Of a stretch of 64,000 nt of DNA, positions 42,240-50,127 are shown piece by piece. The notes under the pieces were generated by a model. The model searched no databases and was not told the origin of the DNA. It was given only the letters and a program-made list of their open reading frames with translations. Positions within the stretch are counted from its first letter, which is position 1. Each line of letters starts with the position of its first letter. The position numbers were made by a program, and so were the translations under genes. The stretch covers positions 121,930 through 185,929 of the forward strand of contig CACAPU010000002.1 of assembly GCA_902534465.1 (NCBI GenBank). Reading direction: 5' to 3'. The stretch comes from an uncultured Pelagibacteraceae bacterium (lineage in GTDB: Bacteria > Pseudomonadota > Alphaproteobacteria > Pelagibacterales > Pelagibacteraceae).

Positions 42240-42275
42240 TTTTTTTTTTGTTTTTTAACAATTTTAAAAAAAAAA
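42240..42275. repeat. T10/A10 inverted tracts in the gcrA-permease gap
   Basis: A run of ten T (42240-42249, preceded by C) and a run of ten A (42266-42275, followed by G) form an 11-bp inverted repeat with a 16-nt centre. It lies between two divergent start codons, so it does not terminate either gene. Phased A-tracts bend DNA and could influence both promoters; it may also be compositional chance. Confidence 0.4.
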
Positions 42276-42293
42276 GTTTATTAATAATTACTT

Positions 42294-43106
42294 ATGGTTG
42301 AATTACAAAAAAAATACAAAATTGGTTCAAGAAGATTTGGACTTTTTAATTGGATTGGTACTTATTCACTTTTTAAAAAGGAGGTTTTAAGATTTTTAAC
42401 AGTTTCTGGTCAAACATTATTTGGTCCTATATTAACTAGCATATTGTTCTTAACTGTTATCTCTCTAGCTATCGGGGATCAAAGAAATGACGTATTGGGT
42501 GTCCCATACACACAATTTTTAGCTTGTGGTTTAATCATGATGCAAGTAATTCAACAAAGTTTTGCTCATTCAAGCTCATCTTTAATGATGGGAAAGATGA
42601 TGGGGACAATTACAGATGTAGTACATAGTCCGTTGTCTTCATTTGAGGTTGTATTTGCCATTACATTTGCTTCTGCTGCAAGAGGTTTGTTGATAGCTAC
42701 AGTTTCAACAATAATATTTGTTTTATTTTTAGATCTACCATTACAGAATTTATTTCTATGGTTTATTTATTTGTTTTTAGGTGGATTGTTAATGGGGTCG
42801 TTAGGATTGATTGTTGGACTATATGCAGATAAATTTGACCAAATGAGTACAGTAACTAATTTTATAATTGTACCTTTGAGTTTTTTAAGTGGAACATTTT
42901 ATAGCATTGATAAGCTGCCAGATTTTTTAAGAATGGTAAGTAAATACAATCCTTTTTTTCATATGATAGATGGTTTCAGATATTCATTTATTGGCCAATT
43001 AGATGGTTCTTTATCATTTGGTATCTTGCTGTTAACTTTTCTAAGTTTGCTTATTACATATTTTGCATACATTTTAGTTCACAAAGGTTATAAAATTAAA
43101 TCATAA
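42294..43106 (+). CDS. ABC-2 type transporter permease
   Basis: A 270-residue permease with about six hydrophobic segments and the ABC2_membrane signature: FLTVSGQTLFGPILTSILF, the long HSSSSLMMGKMMGTITDVVHSP region, PLSFLSGTFYSIDKLPDFLR and YNPFFHMIDGFRYSFIG. The substrate cannot be inferred. The partner ATPase is not adjacent: gcrA is divergent upstream and argD follows 6 bp downstream, so it must be encoded elsewhere. Confidence 0.9.
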   Translation: MVELQKKYKIGSRRFGLFNWIGTYSLFKKEVLRFLTVSGQTLFGPILTSILFLTVISLAIGDQRNDVLGVPYTQFLACGLIMMQVIQQSFAHSSSSLMMGKMMGTITDVVHSPLSSFEVVFAITFASAARGLLIATVSTIIFVLFLDLPLQNLFLWFIYLFLGGLLMGSLGLIVGLYADKFDQMSTVTNFIIVPLSFLSGTFYSIDKLPDFLRMVSKYNPFFHMIDGFRYSFIGQLDGSLSFGILLLTFLSLLITYFAYILVHKGYKIKS

Positions 43107-43112
43107 TTCAAT

Positions 43113-44282
43113 ATGAGTTCTTTAGCTAAAAATTATAAAAGAAGAAATCTTTCCTTTAGTAAAGGCAGAGGTTCTTTCTTATATACAAAAGGTGGAGCAA
43201 AATTTTTAGATTTTGTTCAAGGTATTGCAGTAAATTCACTTGGGCATACTAATCCATCTCTAGTTCAAGCTATTAATAAACAATCAAACAAACTTTGGCA
43301 TGTATCAAACTCTTTTAAAATTCCTGAGGGAGAAGAGTTAGCCAGAAAGTTAACAAGTAAAACTTTTGCTAGCGCAGTCATTTTCCAAAATAGTGGTGCT
43401 GAGGCTACAGAAGCAGCAATAAAAGTTGCTAGAAGATATTTCTATTCGTTAGGTCAGTCGAAAAAGAATAGGATTTTGTGTATAAAAAATTCCTTTCATG
43501 GGAGAACTATTGCAGCAATAAATGCAAGTGGGTCAAAAAAAATGACTGAAGGATTTGGTCCTAAAGTAGGAGGTTTTGATCATTTTGAATTTGGAAATCA
43601 TGTTGAACTAAAAAAAAAGATTACTAATAAAACCGCAGCTATAATGATTGAACCAATAATGGGCGAAGGGGGTATAAAAGTAATACCTACTTGGTGTTTA
43701 AAAGAAATTAGAAAGATTTGTGATAAGAAAAAAATTCTTCTAATTTTAGATGAAGTTCAATGTGGAATAGGCAGATCTGGTAAGTTTTTTTCTTACGAAT
43801 ATGCAAACATTAAGCCAGATATTGTCCCAATAGCCAAAGGTATAGGAGGTGGTTTTCCAATAGGCGCTGTTTTGATGACAAAAAAAGTTTCTAAGGCTAT
43901 GGTTCCTGGTACTCATGGATCTACTTTCGGTGGTAACCCACTTGCAATGTCAGTTGGTAATGCTGTTATGGATGAAATTTTTAAAAAGGGTTTTCTTTCA
44001 AGAGTTAAAAGTAATTCAAGGTATTTTATTTCAGAACTAAATAAAATAAAAAATAAATTTCCAAAAATTATTAAAGAAATTAGAGGTGTAGGACTAATTT
44101 TAGGAATACAACTTCATCACGACCAGACTAAATTTATTGATGATTTACTTAAAAATAAATTGTTAACTATTAGAGCGGGTGAAAATGTAATTAGAATTTT
44201 ACCCCCATTAAATGTAAATAAAAAAGAGATTAATTTGGGTTTAAAAATTATAAATAAAGTTTGTACTGAATATAAAAATTAA
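43113..44282 (+). CDS. argD: Acetylornithine aminotransferase
   Basis: A 389-residue class III aminotransferase. FQNSGAEATEAAIKVARRY, NSFHGRTIAAINASG, LILDEVQCGIGRSGKFF, and the PLP lysine in PIAKGIGGGFPIGAV are conserved, followed by GTHGSTFGGNPLA. It makes N-acetylornithine in arginine synthesis and may also serve as DapC in lysine synthesis. It continues into argF with a TAATG overlap. Confidence 0.95.
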   Translation: MSSLAKNYKRRNLSFSKGRGSFLYTKGGAKFLDFVQGIAVNSLGHTNPSLVQAINKQSNKLWHVSNSFKIPEGEELARKLTSKTFASAVIFQNSGAEATEAAIKVARRYFYSLGQSKKNRILCIKNSFHGRTIAAINASGSKKMTEGFGPKVGGFDHFEFGNHVELKKKITNKTAAIMIEPIMGEGGIKVIPTWCLKEIRKICDKKKILLILDEVQCGIGRSGKFFSYEYANIKPDIVPIAKGIGGGFPIGAVLMTKKVSKAMVPGTHGSTFGGNPLAMSVGNAVMDEIFKKGFLSRVKSNSRYFISELNKIKNKFPKIIKEIRGVGLILGIQLHHDQTKFIDDLLKNKLLTIRAGENVIRILPPLNVNKKEINLGLKIINKVCTEYKN

Positions 44283-45214
44283 TGAAACATTTTCTTCACA
44301 TAAAAGATATTCCAACTAAAGATTTAAAAAAAATCATCTATGATGCAAAAATTAGAAAACAAAAAAGGAAAAAACTTAATACTCTCGATCCTGATAAGGA
44401 TGTACCTTTAAAAGGACAAATTCTTCTACAAATGTTTCAAAAAGCAAGCTCGAGAACAAGAGTAAGTTTTTATTTAGCAATCAAGCAGCTTGGAGGAGGG
44501 TCTTTGACGTTAAGACCAGAAGAATTACATTTAGGGACTGGTGGGGAAAGTATTGCTGATACTTCTAAGATTTTGTCAACTTATGGTAATGCTTTCATGT
44601 TGAGAACTGACTCTGATAAAAAGTTAGATGAATTCAAAAAACATTCAAATATACCAATAATAAATGGATTAAGTCCATCCTCACATCCTACTCAAGTATT
44701 GTCAGATATTTTTACTATCGAAGAAATTAAAAAGAAAAGTATTTCAAAATTAAAACTATGTTGGATAGGTGATGCTAATAACAATATGATGAATAGTTTA
44801 ATAGAAGCTTGTATCAAATTCTCTGTATCCTTAAATATTGCATGTCCTAAAAGCTATCAGCCAAATAAAGCGTTAATTTCATCGATAAAAAAACAAAAAG
44901 GAAAAATAAAAATTTTTCATAAAAAGGAACTAGCTGTTAAAAATTCTGATGTAGTTATGACAGATAAGATTATTTCACTGAATGATAAGGTAAATAAGAG
45001 AAAGAAAATTAAATCATTTAAAAATTTTAAAGTTGATACTAAAACAATGAGATTTGCGAAGAAAGATGCAATATTTTTACATTGTCTTCCAAGAGGTAAT
45101 GAGGTGACGGAGGAAGTTTTCTTAGGAAGGCATTCAAAAGTATGGCAACAAGCTCTAAACAGAGTTCATGTTCAGAAAAGTATATTATTGTATTGTTTTG
45201 GTAAATTAAGGTAA
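44282..45214 (+). CDS. argF: Ornithine carbamoyltransferase
   Basis: A 310-residue transcarbamylase. The carbamoyl-phosphate motif is KASSRTRVSF; SSHPTQVLSDIFTI is the HPTQ motif, LCWIGDANNNMMNSLI follows, and FLHCLPRGNEVTEEVF carries the ornithine-binding HCLP. It converts ornithine to citrulline. It is the second gene of argD-argF and its end overlaps the convergent cytochrome c gene by 9 bp. Confidence 0.96.
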   Translation: MKHFLHIKDIPTKDLKKIIYDAKIRKQKRKKLNTLDPDKDVPLKGQILLQMFQKASSRTRVSFYLAIKQLGGGSLTLRPEELHLGTGGESIADTSKILSTYGNAFMLRTDSDKKLDEFKKHSNIPIINGLSPSSHPTQVLSDIFTIEEIKKKSISKLKLCWIGDANNNMMNSLIEACIKFSVSLNIACPKSYQPNKALISSIKKQKGKIKIFHKKELAVKNSDVVMTDKIISLNDKVNKRKKIKSFKNFKVDTKTMRFAKKDAIFLHCLPRGNEVTEEVFLGRHSKVWQQALNRVHVQKSILLYCFGKLR

Positions 45215-45733
45215 GGATAAAGGATTGTCTGCATTTGCATTCATGTATAGTATAACTGATGCTCTATCTTTTTCTTTTTTTAATCCAGCAAAAGCCATTT
45301 TTGTTCCTTTAATGTAAGAGGCTGGTTTAATTAAAAAACTATTCATTTCTTCAAAAGTCCAATCTTTCCCAAATGCTATTAATGCTTTAGAATATTTATA
45401 ATCTTCCAGTGCACCCATGTTACGACCTAATACATTGTAGAGCGCTGGTCCAATATTATTTCTTCCACCTTTTTTGATGGAATGACATGCACTACACTTT
45501 TTAAAAACTGTTTTACCATGCTCAACACTTCCCATTGCTAATAAACTAGCTATGTCAACTTCTTGTGCGGAAGTAGATTTTTTTGTGTCTGTTTCAGAAA
45601 ATTCAACTTTGTATGCAGATTGAGCTGGCTTCTCAACGTAATAGATGTAATCAGAAATTTTAGTAATTCCAAATATAACTATAAAAATAACTAATACTGC
45701 AGCTATGATTTTATTAATTTCAAATGAATCCAT
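45206..45733 (-). CDS. Membrane-anchored class I cytochrome c
   Basis: A 175-residue protein with an N-terminal anchor helix (about 9-26), a flexible linker, and one cytochrome c domain. The haem-binding CSACH is at residues 80-84 and the distal Met is in KGTKMAFAGL, close to the C-terminus; IGPALYNVLGRNMGALEDYKYS is typical of mitochondrial-like c-type domains. It resembles CycM-type carriers linking the bc1 complex to cytochrome oxidase. The divergent gap to kdsB is 97 bp and structured. Confidence 0.92.
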   Translation of the reverse strand: MDSFEINKIIAAVLVIFIVIFGITKISDYIYYVEKPAQSAYKVEFSETDTKKSTSAQEVDIASLLAMGSVEHGKTVFKKCSACHSIKKGGRNNIGPALYNVLGRNMGALEDYKYSKALIAFGKDWTFEEMNSFLIKPASYIKGTKMAFAGLKKEKDRASVILYMNANADNPLSLP

Positions 45734-45757
45734 GATTTTTAATTATTAAAACTCGTA

Positions 45758-45767
45758 TAACATGTTA
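45758..45767. repeat. 10-bp palindrome near the cytochrome c start
   Basis: TAACATGTTA is a perfect 10-bp palindrome 25 bp upstream of the cytochrome c ATG on the minus strand and 63 bp upstream of kdsB. Its position would overlap the -10 to -35 region of a minus-strand promoter, so an operator is possible. Short A+T-rich palindromes also occur by chance. Confidence 0.3.
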
Positions 45768-45800
45768 AACAAAAAAAATACTAAATTTAATTTTAATTAT

Positions 45801-45817
45801 TGCGTCTGAAAGACGCA
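45801..45817. repeat. Perfect G+C-rich hairpin before kdsB
   Basis: TGCGTCT and AGACGCA form a perfect 7-bp stem with loop GAA, extended by ATT/TAAT flanks with one bulge. With four G:C pairs it stands out in a gap that is otherwise almost all A and T. It ends 13 bp before the kdsB ATG, so it could be in the kdsB 5' leader or be a protein-binding site between the divergent genes. No T-run follows on either strand. Confidence 0.5.
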
Positions 45818-45830
45818 TAATACTTAATTT

Positions 45831-46568
45831 ATGAAAAATACAGTAATTTTAATTCCTTCAAGATTAGCCGCAACAAGGCTTCCCAACAAACCATTATTAA
45901 AAATAAATAACATATCAATTATTAATCATGTTTATAAGATCGCAAAATCATCATTGGTTGGTCAGTGTTACGTTGCTACTGGTGACAAAGAAATATTTCA
46001 AGAGGTAACCAAAAATGGAGGAAAATGTATTTTAACTCAAAGTGATCATATAACAGGAACTGATAGAATTTTTGAGGCTTTTCAAAAACTAGAAAATGAT
46101 AATATTGAGTATGTGGTAAATCTTCAAGGAGACGAACCTATGCTTGATATAAAAGATATCAATAACCTTTTAACAAAAACGATAGAAAAAAAATCAAAAG
46201 TTTCAACTTTAGCCTGCGAGATTGAGAATGTGGGATTATTATCAAAAAAAAATATTGTAAAGGTTATCACAAATGAGAAACTTGAAGAAAATAAATTATC
46301 AACTGCAATTTCATTCTCTAGAGAAGTAAGTAAAACTATGCAAAATATTTACCATCATATTGGTATTTATATTTATAATGTAGCTTATTTAAAAAAATTT
46401 GTTCAATTAAGGCAAACGCAAAATGAAAAAATACAAAAGTTAGAACAATTAAGATTAATAGATAATAAAATTGATATAGATGTTGGTTTAGCTAAAACCA
46501 GACCAATTGGCGTTGATACACATGAAGATTATCTGGAATTAAAAAAAATAATGGAATATAAAAATTAA
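45831..46568 (+). CDS. kdsB: 3-deoxy-manno-octulosonate cytidylyltransferase
   Basis: A 245-residue nucleotidyltransferase: VILIPSRLAATRLPNKPL is the nucleotide-binding start, followed by ILTQSDHITGTDRIFEA, VNLQGDEPML (metal-binding Asp) and a C-terminal GVDTHEDYLELKKIM. It activates KDO as CMP-KDO for lipopolysaccharide. Together with kdsD, lptB and lptC in this window it supports an outer membrane with KDO. 3 bp before pheA. Confidence 0.95.
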   Translation: MKNTVILIPSRLAATRLPNKPLLKINNISIINHVYKIAKSSLVGQCYVATGDKEIFQEVTKNGGKCILTQSDHITGTDRIFEAFQKLENDNIEYVVNLQGDEPMLDIKDINNLLTKTIEKKSKVSTLACEIENVGLLSKKNIVKVITNEKLEENKLSTAISFSREVSKTMQNIYHHIGIYIYNVAYLKKFVQLRQTQNEKIQKLEQLRLIDNKIDIDVGLAKTRPIGVDTHEDYLELKKIMEYKN

Positions 46569-46571
46569 ATT

Positions 46572-47399
46572 ATGAAAATTGCTTATCAAGGAGTTGCAGG
46601 AAGCTATAGCGAAAGCTGTGCCAAGAAAATGTATCCAGATTGCGAAACATTGCCTTGTAAAACTTTTGACGAATGTTTTGAAAGATCTAGTGAAGATAGT
46701 TCGATTAAGTCTTTAATTCCTGAGTCAAACAAAACAACTGGAAATATTGGTGTTGAATATTTAATTTTTAAATACAGATTAAATATTTATGCAGAACACT
46801 TTTTTCCAATTAACCATAATCTTTTGGGAATAAGAGGAGCTAACATGAGTGATATAAAAAATGTTTACTCTCATGCTCAAGCATTAAGTCAATCTTCAAG
46901 TTTTATTAAGAAAAAAAAATTTATTGAAAATGTAAGGGCTGATACTGCTGGTTCAGCAAAATTTGTTTCAGAGACTAAAGACAAGTCTAAGGCAGCAATA
47001 GCTTCAAGTCTAAGCGCTGAAATATATGGCCTTAAAATTTTACAAGAAAATGTGCAGGACGATAAAGACAACGTTACTAGATTCTTGTTATTAGGAAAAG
47101 ATATCTTTCAACCAGACTTTAGTGATGAAAGTCACATAACATCAATATTATTTAAGTTAAAAAGCAAACCAGCAGCTTTGTATTCTGCGTTGTCAGGTTT
47201 TGCAATTAATGGAGTTAATATGAGTAAATTACAAAGTTTTCCTGAAAAGAACTCTTTTTCCTCATATTTTTTTCTATGTGATATTGATGGACACATAGAA
47301 TCTCCAAAAATAAAAAACTCACTTGAGGAATTAGGTCTGCATTGTCAAGATATGCACGTTCTAGGTGTTTATAAATCTGATAAATTTAGAGAAAAATAA
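46572..47399 (+). CDS. pheA: Prephenate dehydratase
   Basis: A 275-residue monofunctional enzyme without a chorismate mutase domain. AYQGVAGSYSESCAKKMYP starts the catalytic domain and DNVTRFLLLG holds the catalytic TRF motif. A C-terminal ACT domain follows (KPAALYSALSGFAINGVNMS). The Phe-binding ESRP motif reads QSFP; alphaproteobacterial enzymes also vary here. It makes phenylpyruvate from prephenate. It follows kdsB by 3 bp. Confidence 0.95.
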   Translation: MKIAYQGVAGSYSESCAKKMYPDCETLPCKTFDECFERSSEDSSIKSLIPESNKTTGNIGVEYLIFKYRLNIYAEHFFPINHNLLGIRGANMSDIKNVYSHAQALSQSSSFIKKKKFIENVRADTAGSAKFVSETKDKSKAAIASSLSAEIYGLKILQENVQDDKDNVTRFLLLGKDIFQPDFSDESHITSILFKLKSKPAALYSALSGFAINGVNMSKLQSFPEKNSFSSYFFLCDIDGHIESPKIKNSLEELGLHCQDMHVLGVYKSDKFREK

Positions 47400-47412
47400 A
47401 TTTATAACTTTC

Positions 47413-47442
47413 TTGTAGAATAGAAATTTTTATTGATATAAT
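47413..47442 (+). promoter_or_regulatory. Promoter of the SRP RNA
   Basis: A perfect -10 box TATAAT (47437-47442) lies 18 bp after a TTGTAG -35-like box (47413-47418). The first base of the SRP RNA helix (47449) is 7 bp after the -10 box, the expected start. This is one of the clearest sigma-70-type promoters in the window, in keeping with a highly expressed stable RNA. Confidence 0.7.
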
Positions 47443-47448
47443 AAAGTT

Positions 47449-47535
47449 GGAGGCCAATCAGGTGGTGTTACCACAAATCCCCTAGGATCGAAAGATAGCA
47501 AGGGTAGTGAGTATTTTCCAGGTTGTTTGGTCTCC
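47449..47535 (+). ncRNA. ffs: Signal recognition particle RNA (4.5S, small bacterial type)
   Basis: An 87-nt element folds into one long hairpin: GGAGGCCAA at its 5' end pairs with TTGGTCTCC at its 3' end over 9 bp. The apex has the SRP domain IV pattern: CCCT, then AGG, ATC, GAAA tetraloop, GAT, AGCA, then AGGG, matching the conserved asymmetric loops that bind Ffh. It has its own promoter and ends 6 bp before dnaX; ffs next to dnaX is a known arrangement. It works with Ffh and FtsY in membrane targeting. Confidence 0.88.
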
Positions 47536-47541
47536 TTAGAA

Positions 47542-49173
47542 ATGACAGAAAATTCAAAAGTACTAGCTTTAAAATATAGACCTCAAGTATTTGAGGACTT
47601 GATTGGTCAAGAAGTTATTGCTGAAACAATTAAAAATTCAATAATCTCAGACAAGTCACCCAACGCATTCTTGTTTACAGGTATCAGGGGAGTAGGAAAA
47701 ACAACTTTTGCAAGAATTGTTGCGAAGGCATTAAATTGTGAGCATGGAATTGAAAACATGTGTAAGAAAAAATGTAGTAACTGTGATGCAATTACAAACT
47801 CAAATCATATTGATGTTTTGGAAATGGATGCAGCAAGCAAAACAGGTGTTGACGATGTAAGGGAGCTTATTGAATTTTCAAGGTATGGACCGACAACTGC
47901 TAAATATAAAATATTTATTATTGATGAAGTTCATATGTTAAGCAAACAAGCATTTAATGCACTTTTAAAAACTCTTGAGGAACCGCCAAAATATTTAAAA
48001 TTTATTTTTGCAACGACCGAAATTAAAAAAATTCCTGTAACAGTAATATCGAGATGCCAACGTTTTGATCTCTCTAGAGTGAAATCTGAAGAGATTTTTA
48101 ATTATATAAAAATGATTAAAGATAAAGAAGGAGGTAAAGTTTCTGATGAAGCTTTAAAATTAATTGTTAAAATTTCAGAAGGTTCTGTTAGAGATGCATT
48201 ATCTTTGTTAGATCGTGGACTTGTAGCCAATCAAAATAATGAGGAATTAAATCTAGATAAAGCACAAAGTATTTATGGATATTTTGATAAAAGTTCTCTG
48301 ATAGAATTAATTAAAAATCTGTTTAGTGGTGACGAAAAAAAAGTATTTGAGCTGTATAGAAAAATTTATGATTCTGGTGTAGATCCAAAAATTTTTTTGA
48401 ATGATTTTCTTGAGGTTTTATACTACCTAAAAAATATTAATTTTATAAAATTAGATGGAAATAATTTTTCTTTAAATGATCAAGATTTTAGTAATCTTTC
48501 CACAATATCTGAAAATTTAGATTCAAAGGACATAATCCTTTTTTGGCAATTTACACTTGATACAATTGAGGAAATTAACATTGTTTCAAATCCAAATTTA
48601 TCAGTTGAAATGTTCCTTTTCAGATTAATGAGAATAAAAGGTTTTAAGGAGAAAGATGTTGAGGAAAGCTTTACTGGAAAAAATCCTGATACCTTAATTG
48701 AAGAACCTAAAAAAAAAATTACAAGTAAAACAATAGATCAAATCAAAAATATTTCACAACAAGAAAAAATTGAACCAAATTTAAATAAAGATGAAGTAAT
48801 AAATGAACTTAAAATAGGTTCATTTGAAAGTTTGATAAATCTATGTACGGAAAGGAAAGAAGCTAAGCTTAAATATGAGCTTGAAACTAATACAAATTTA
48901 GTTTCATTCTCTGAGGGTTTAATAGAAATATCTTTTAATGAAAACTTAGACAAAGACTTTATTAAAAATCTATCTAACAAACTGTTCGAATGGACATCTA
49001 AGAGATGGATTATCTCTTTGTCAAAAAACCAAGGACAAATTTCAAAAAAAGAAAAAAATAAAATTGATGAGAAAAAAATATTTGATGATGTTAAAAAGTC
49101 TGAAGCCTATAAAAAAGTGATCGAAGCATTTCCTGATGCAGAATTAATAAATGTTGAGTTGAAAGAGGATTAG
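47542..49173 (+). CDS. dnaX: DNA polymerase III subunit gamma/tau
   Basis: A 543-residue protein from ATG 47542; the TTG at 47527 lies inside the SRP RNA helix and is rejected. Walker A is TGIRGVGKTTFARIV, the zinc module is CEHGIENMCKKKCSNCDA, Walker B IFIIDEVHML, sensor-1 KFIFATTE and the Arg-finger SRCQRF. The C-terminal tau region is shorter and Lys/Glu-rich. It is the clamp-loader motor of the replisome. No programmed frameshift signal was noticed. It is followed by ybaB and recR, the classic dnaX-ybaB-recR cluster. Confidence 0.96.
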   Translation: MTENSKVLALKYRPQVFEDLIGQEVIAETIKNSIISDKSPNAFLFTGIRGVGKTTFARIVAKALNCEHGIENMCKKKCSNCDAITNSNHIDVLEMDAASKTGVDDVRELIEFSRYGPTTAKYKIFIIDEVHMLSKQAFNALLKTLEEPPKYLKFIFATTEIKKIPVTVISRCQRFDLSRVKSEEIFNYIKMIKDKEGGKVSDEALKLIVKISEGSVRDALSLLDRGLVANQNNEELNLDKAQSIYGYFDKSSLIELIKNLFSGDEKKVFELYRKIYDSGVDPKIFLNDFLEVLYYLKNINFIKLDGNNFSLNDQDFSNLSTISENLDSKDIILFWQFTLDTIEEINIVSNPNLSVEMFLFRLMRIKGFKEKDVEESFTGKNPDTLIEEPKKKITSKTIDQIKNISQQEKIEPNLNKDEVINELKIGSFESLINLCTERKEAKLKYELETNTNLVSFSEGLIEISFNENLDKDFIKNLSNKLFEWTSKRWIISLSKNQGQISKKEKNKIDEKKIFDDVKKSEAYKKVIEAFPDAELINVELKED

Positions 49174-49174
49174 A

Positions 49175-49492
49175 ATGACTGATTTTTCAAAATTAATGGA
49201 AAAAGCCAAAGAAATTGAGAGCAAAATGAAAGAAAGCCAAGAAAATATTAAAAAGATTGAGGTTGAAGGTGTCTCAGGAGCTAATGATGTAAAGGTTACT
49301 TTAAATGGAGAGGGCACTATGATTTCAATTAAACTTAGTGAAAATGTTTTGAAAGAGGAAAAAGTAATATTAGAAGATCTTATTACCGCTGCTCATAATA
49401 ACGCAAAATCACAACTTAAATCAAAAACTGCAGAGGAAATTTCTAAGGCTTCAGGAAATTTTGGAATACCTGGATTTAAGTGGCCTTTATAA
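49175..49492 (+). CDS. ybaB: YbaB/EbfC family nucleoid-associated protein
   Basis: A 105-residue protein of the YbaB family: an N-terminal helix (FSKLMEKAKEIESKMKES), a central beta region with VEGVSGANDVKVTLNGEGTM, and a C-terminal helix ending in FGIPGFKWPL. Members form dimers and bind DNA without strong sequence specificity. It is set 1 bp after dnaX and 5 bp before recR, the usual order. Confidence 0.93.
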   Translation: MTDFSKLMEKAKEIESKMKESQENIKKIEVEGVSGANDVKVTLNGEGTMISIKLSENVLKEEKVILEDLITAAHNNAKSQLKSKTAEEISKASGNFGIPGFKWPL

Positions 49493-49497
49493 TTTAA

Positions 49498-50109
49498 ATG
49501 CAAAATATTCCTGAAATAGAAAATTTAATCAAACTTATATCTAAGTTACCAGGGTTAGGACCTAAGTCTGCAAAAAGAATAATTTTAAAAATGATTAATA
49601 ACCGACAAGAATTACTAAAGCCTATGGCTCAAAATTTGAGCGAAGTTTTTAAAAATGTTGTTAGATGTAAAATTTGTGGAACATTAAAGCCTAATACAAT
49701 TGACTGTAGTTATAATAATTGTGAAATAGTAGAAAAAAAATATAATAAAATTTGTGTTGTAGAAAATATTTCAGATCAGTGGGCAATAGAAAGTTCGTCA
49801 ATTTTTCAAGGTTATTTCCATATTTTAGGGGGGACCCTCTCAAATAATAATAATAGTAATAGAGAGGACTTGCTTATCAACTCTCTTATAGAAAGAATAA
49901 ATAAAGATGATATTGAAGAAGTAATTTTAGCAACTAGTGCAACTGTAGAAGGTCAAACTACTGCATTTTATATTCAAGATAGTCTAAAAAAAACTGACGT
50001 CAAAGTTTCAAAACTAGCCCAGGGTTTACCTGTAGGTGGAGAAATCGAAAATTTAGATGATGGAACTCTAATATCTGCATTTAAAAACAGAAAAAAACTT
50101 GAGGCTTAA
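49498..50109 (+). CDS. recR: Recombination protein RecR
   Basis: A 203-residue protein: helix-hairpin-helix LISKLPGLGPKSAKRIILK, a zinc finger with Cys residues in RCKICGTLKPNTIDC and a fourth Cys four residues further on (family spacing is usually tighter), and a Toprim domain with VVENISDQWAIE and FHILGGTLS. RecR loads RecA with RecF/RecO at gaps. Its stop abuts the convergent glcB with an A/T hairpin spanning both stops. Confidence 0.95.
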   Translation: MQNIPEIENLIKLISKLPGLGPKSAKRIILKMINNRQELLKPMAQNLSEVFKNVVRCKICGTLKPNTIDCSYNNCEIVEKKYNKICVVENISDQWAIESSSIFQGYFHILGGTLSNNNNSNREDLLINSLIERINKDDIEEVILATSATVEGQTTAFYIQDSLKKTDVKVSKLAQGLPVGGEIENLDDGTLISAFKNRKKLEA

Positions 50110-50127
50110 TTAGCTTTTTTTAATTAA
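50106..50127. terminator. Possible bidirectional terminator between recR and glcB
   Basis: TTAATTA (50106-50112) and TAATTAA (50121-50127) form a 7-bp all-A:T stem with loop GCTTTTTT, covering the stop codons of both convergent genes. The stem is weak and the T-rich part is in the loop, so it is a poor match to a canonical Rho-independent terminator. Convergent genes with no gap need some end signal, which is the main support. Confidence 0.25.

Noticed and set aside
42240..42275. T10/A10 inverted repeat as a Rho-independent terminator
   Set aside because: It sits between two divergent starts, so no transcript from either neighbour ends there.
47527..47541. TTG start of dnaX
   Set aside because: It falls in the 3' strand of the SRP RNA helix; ATG 47542 begins the conserved sequence.
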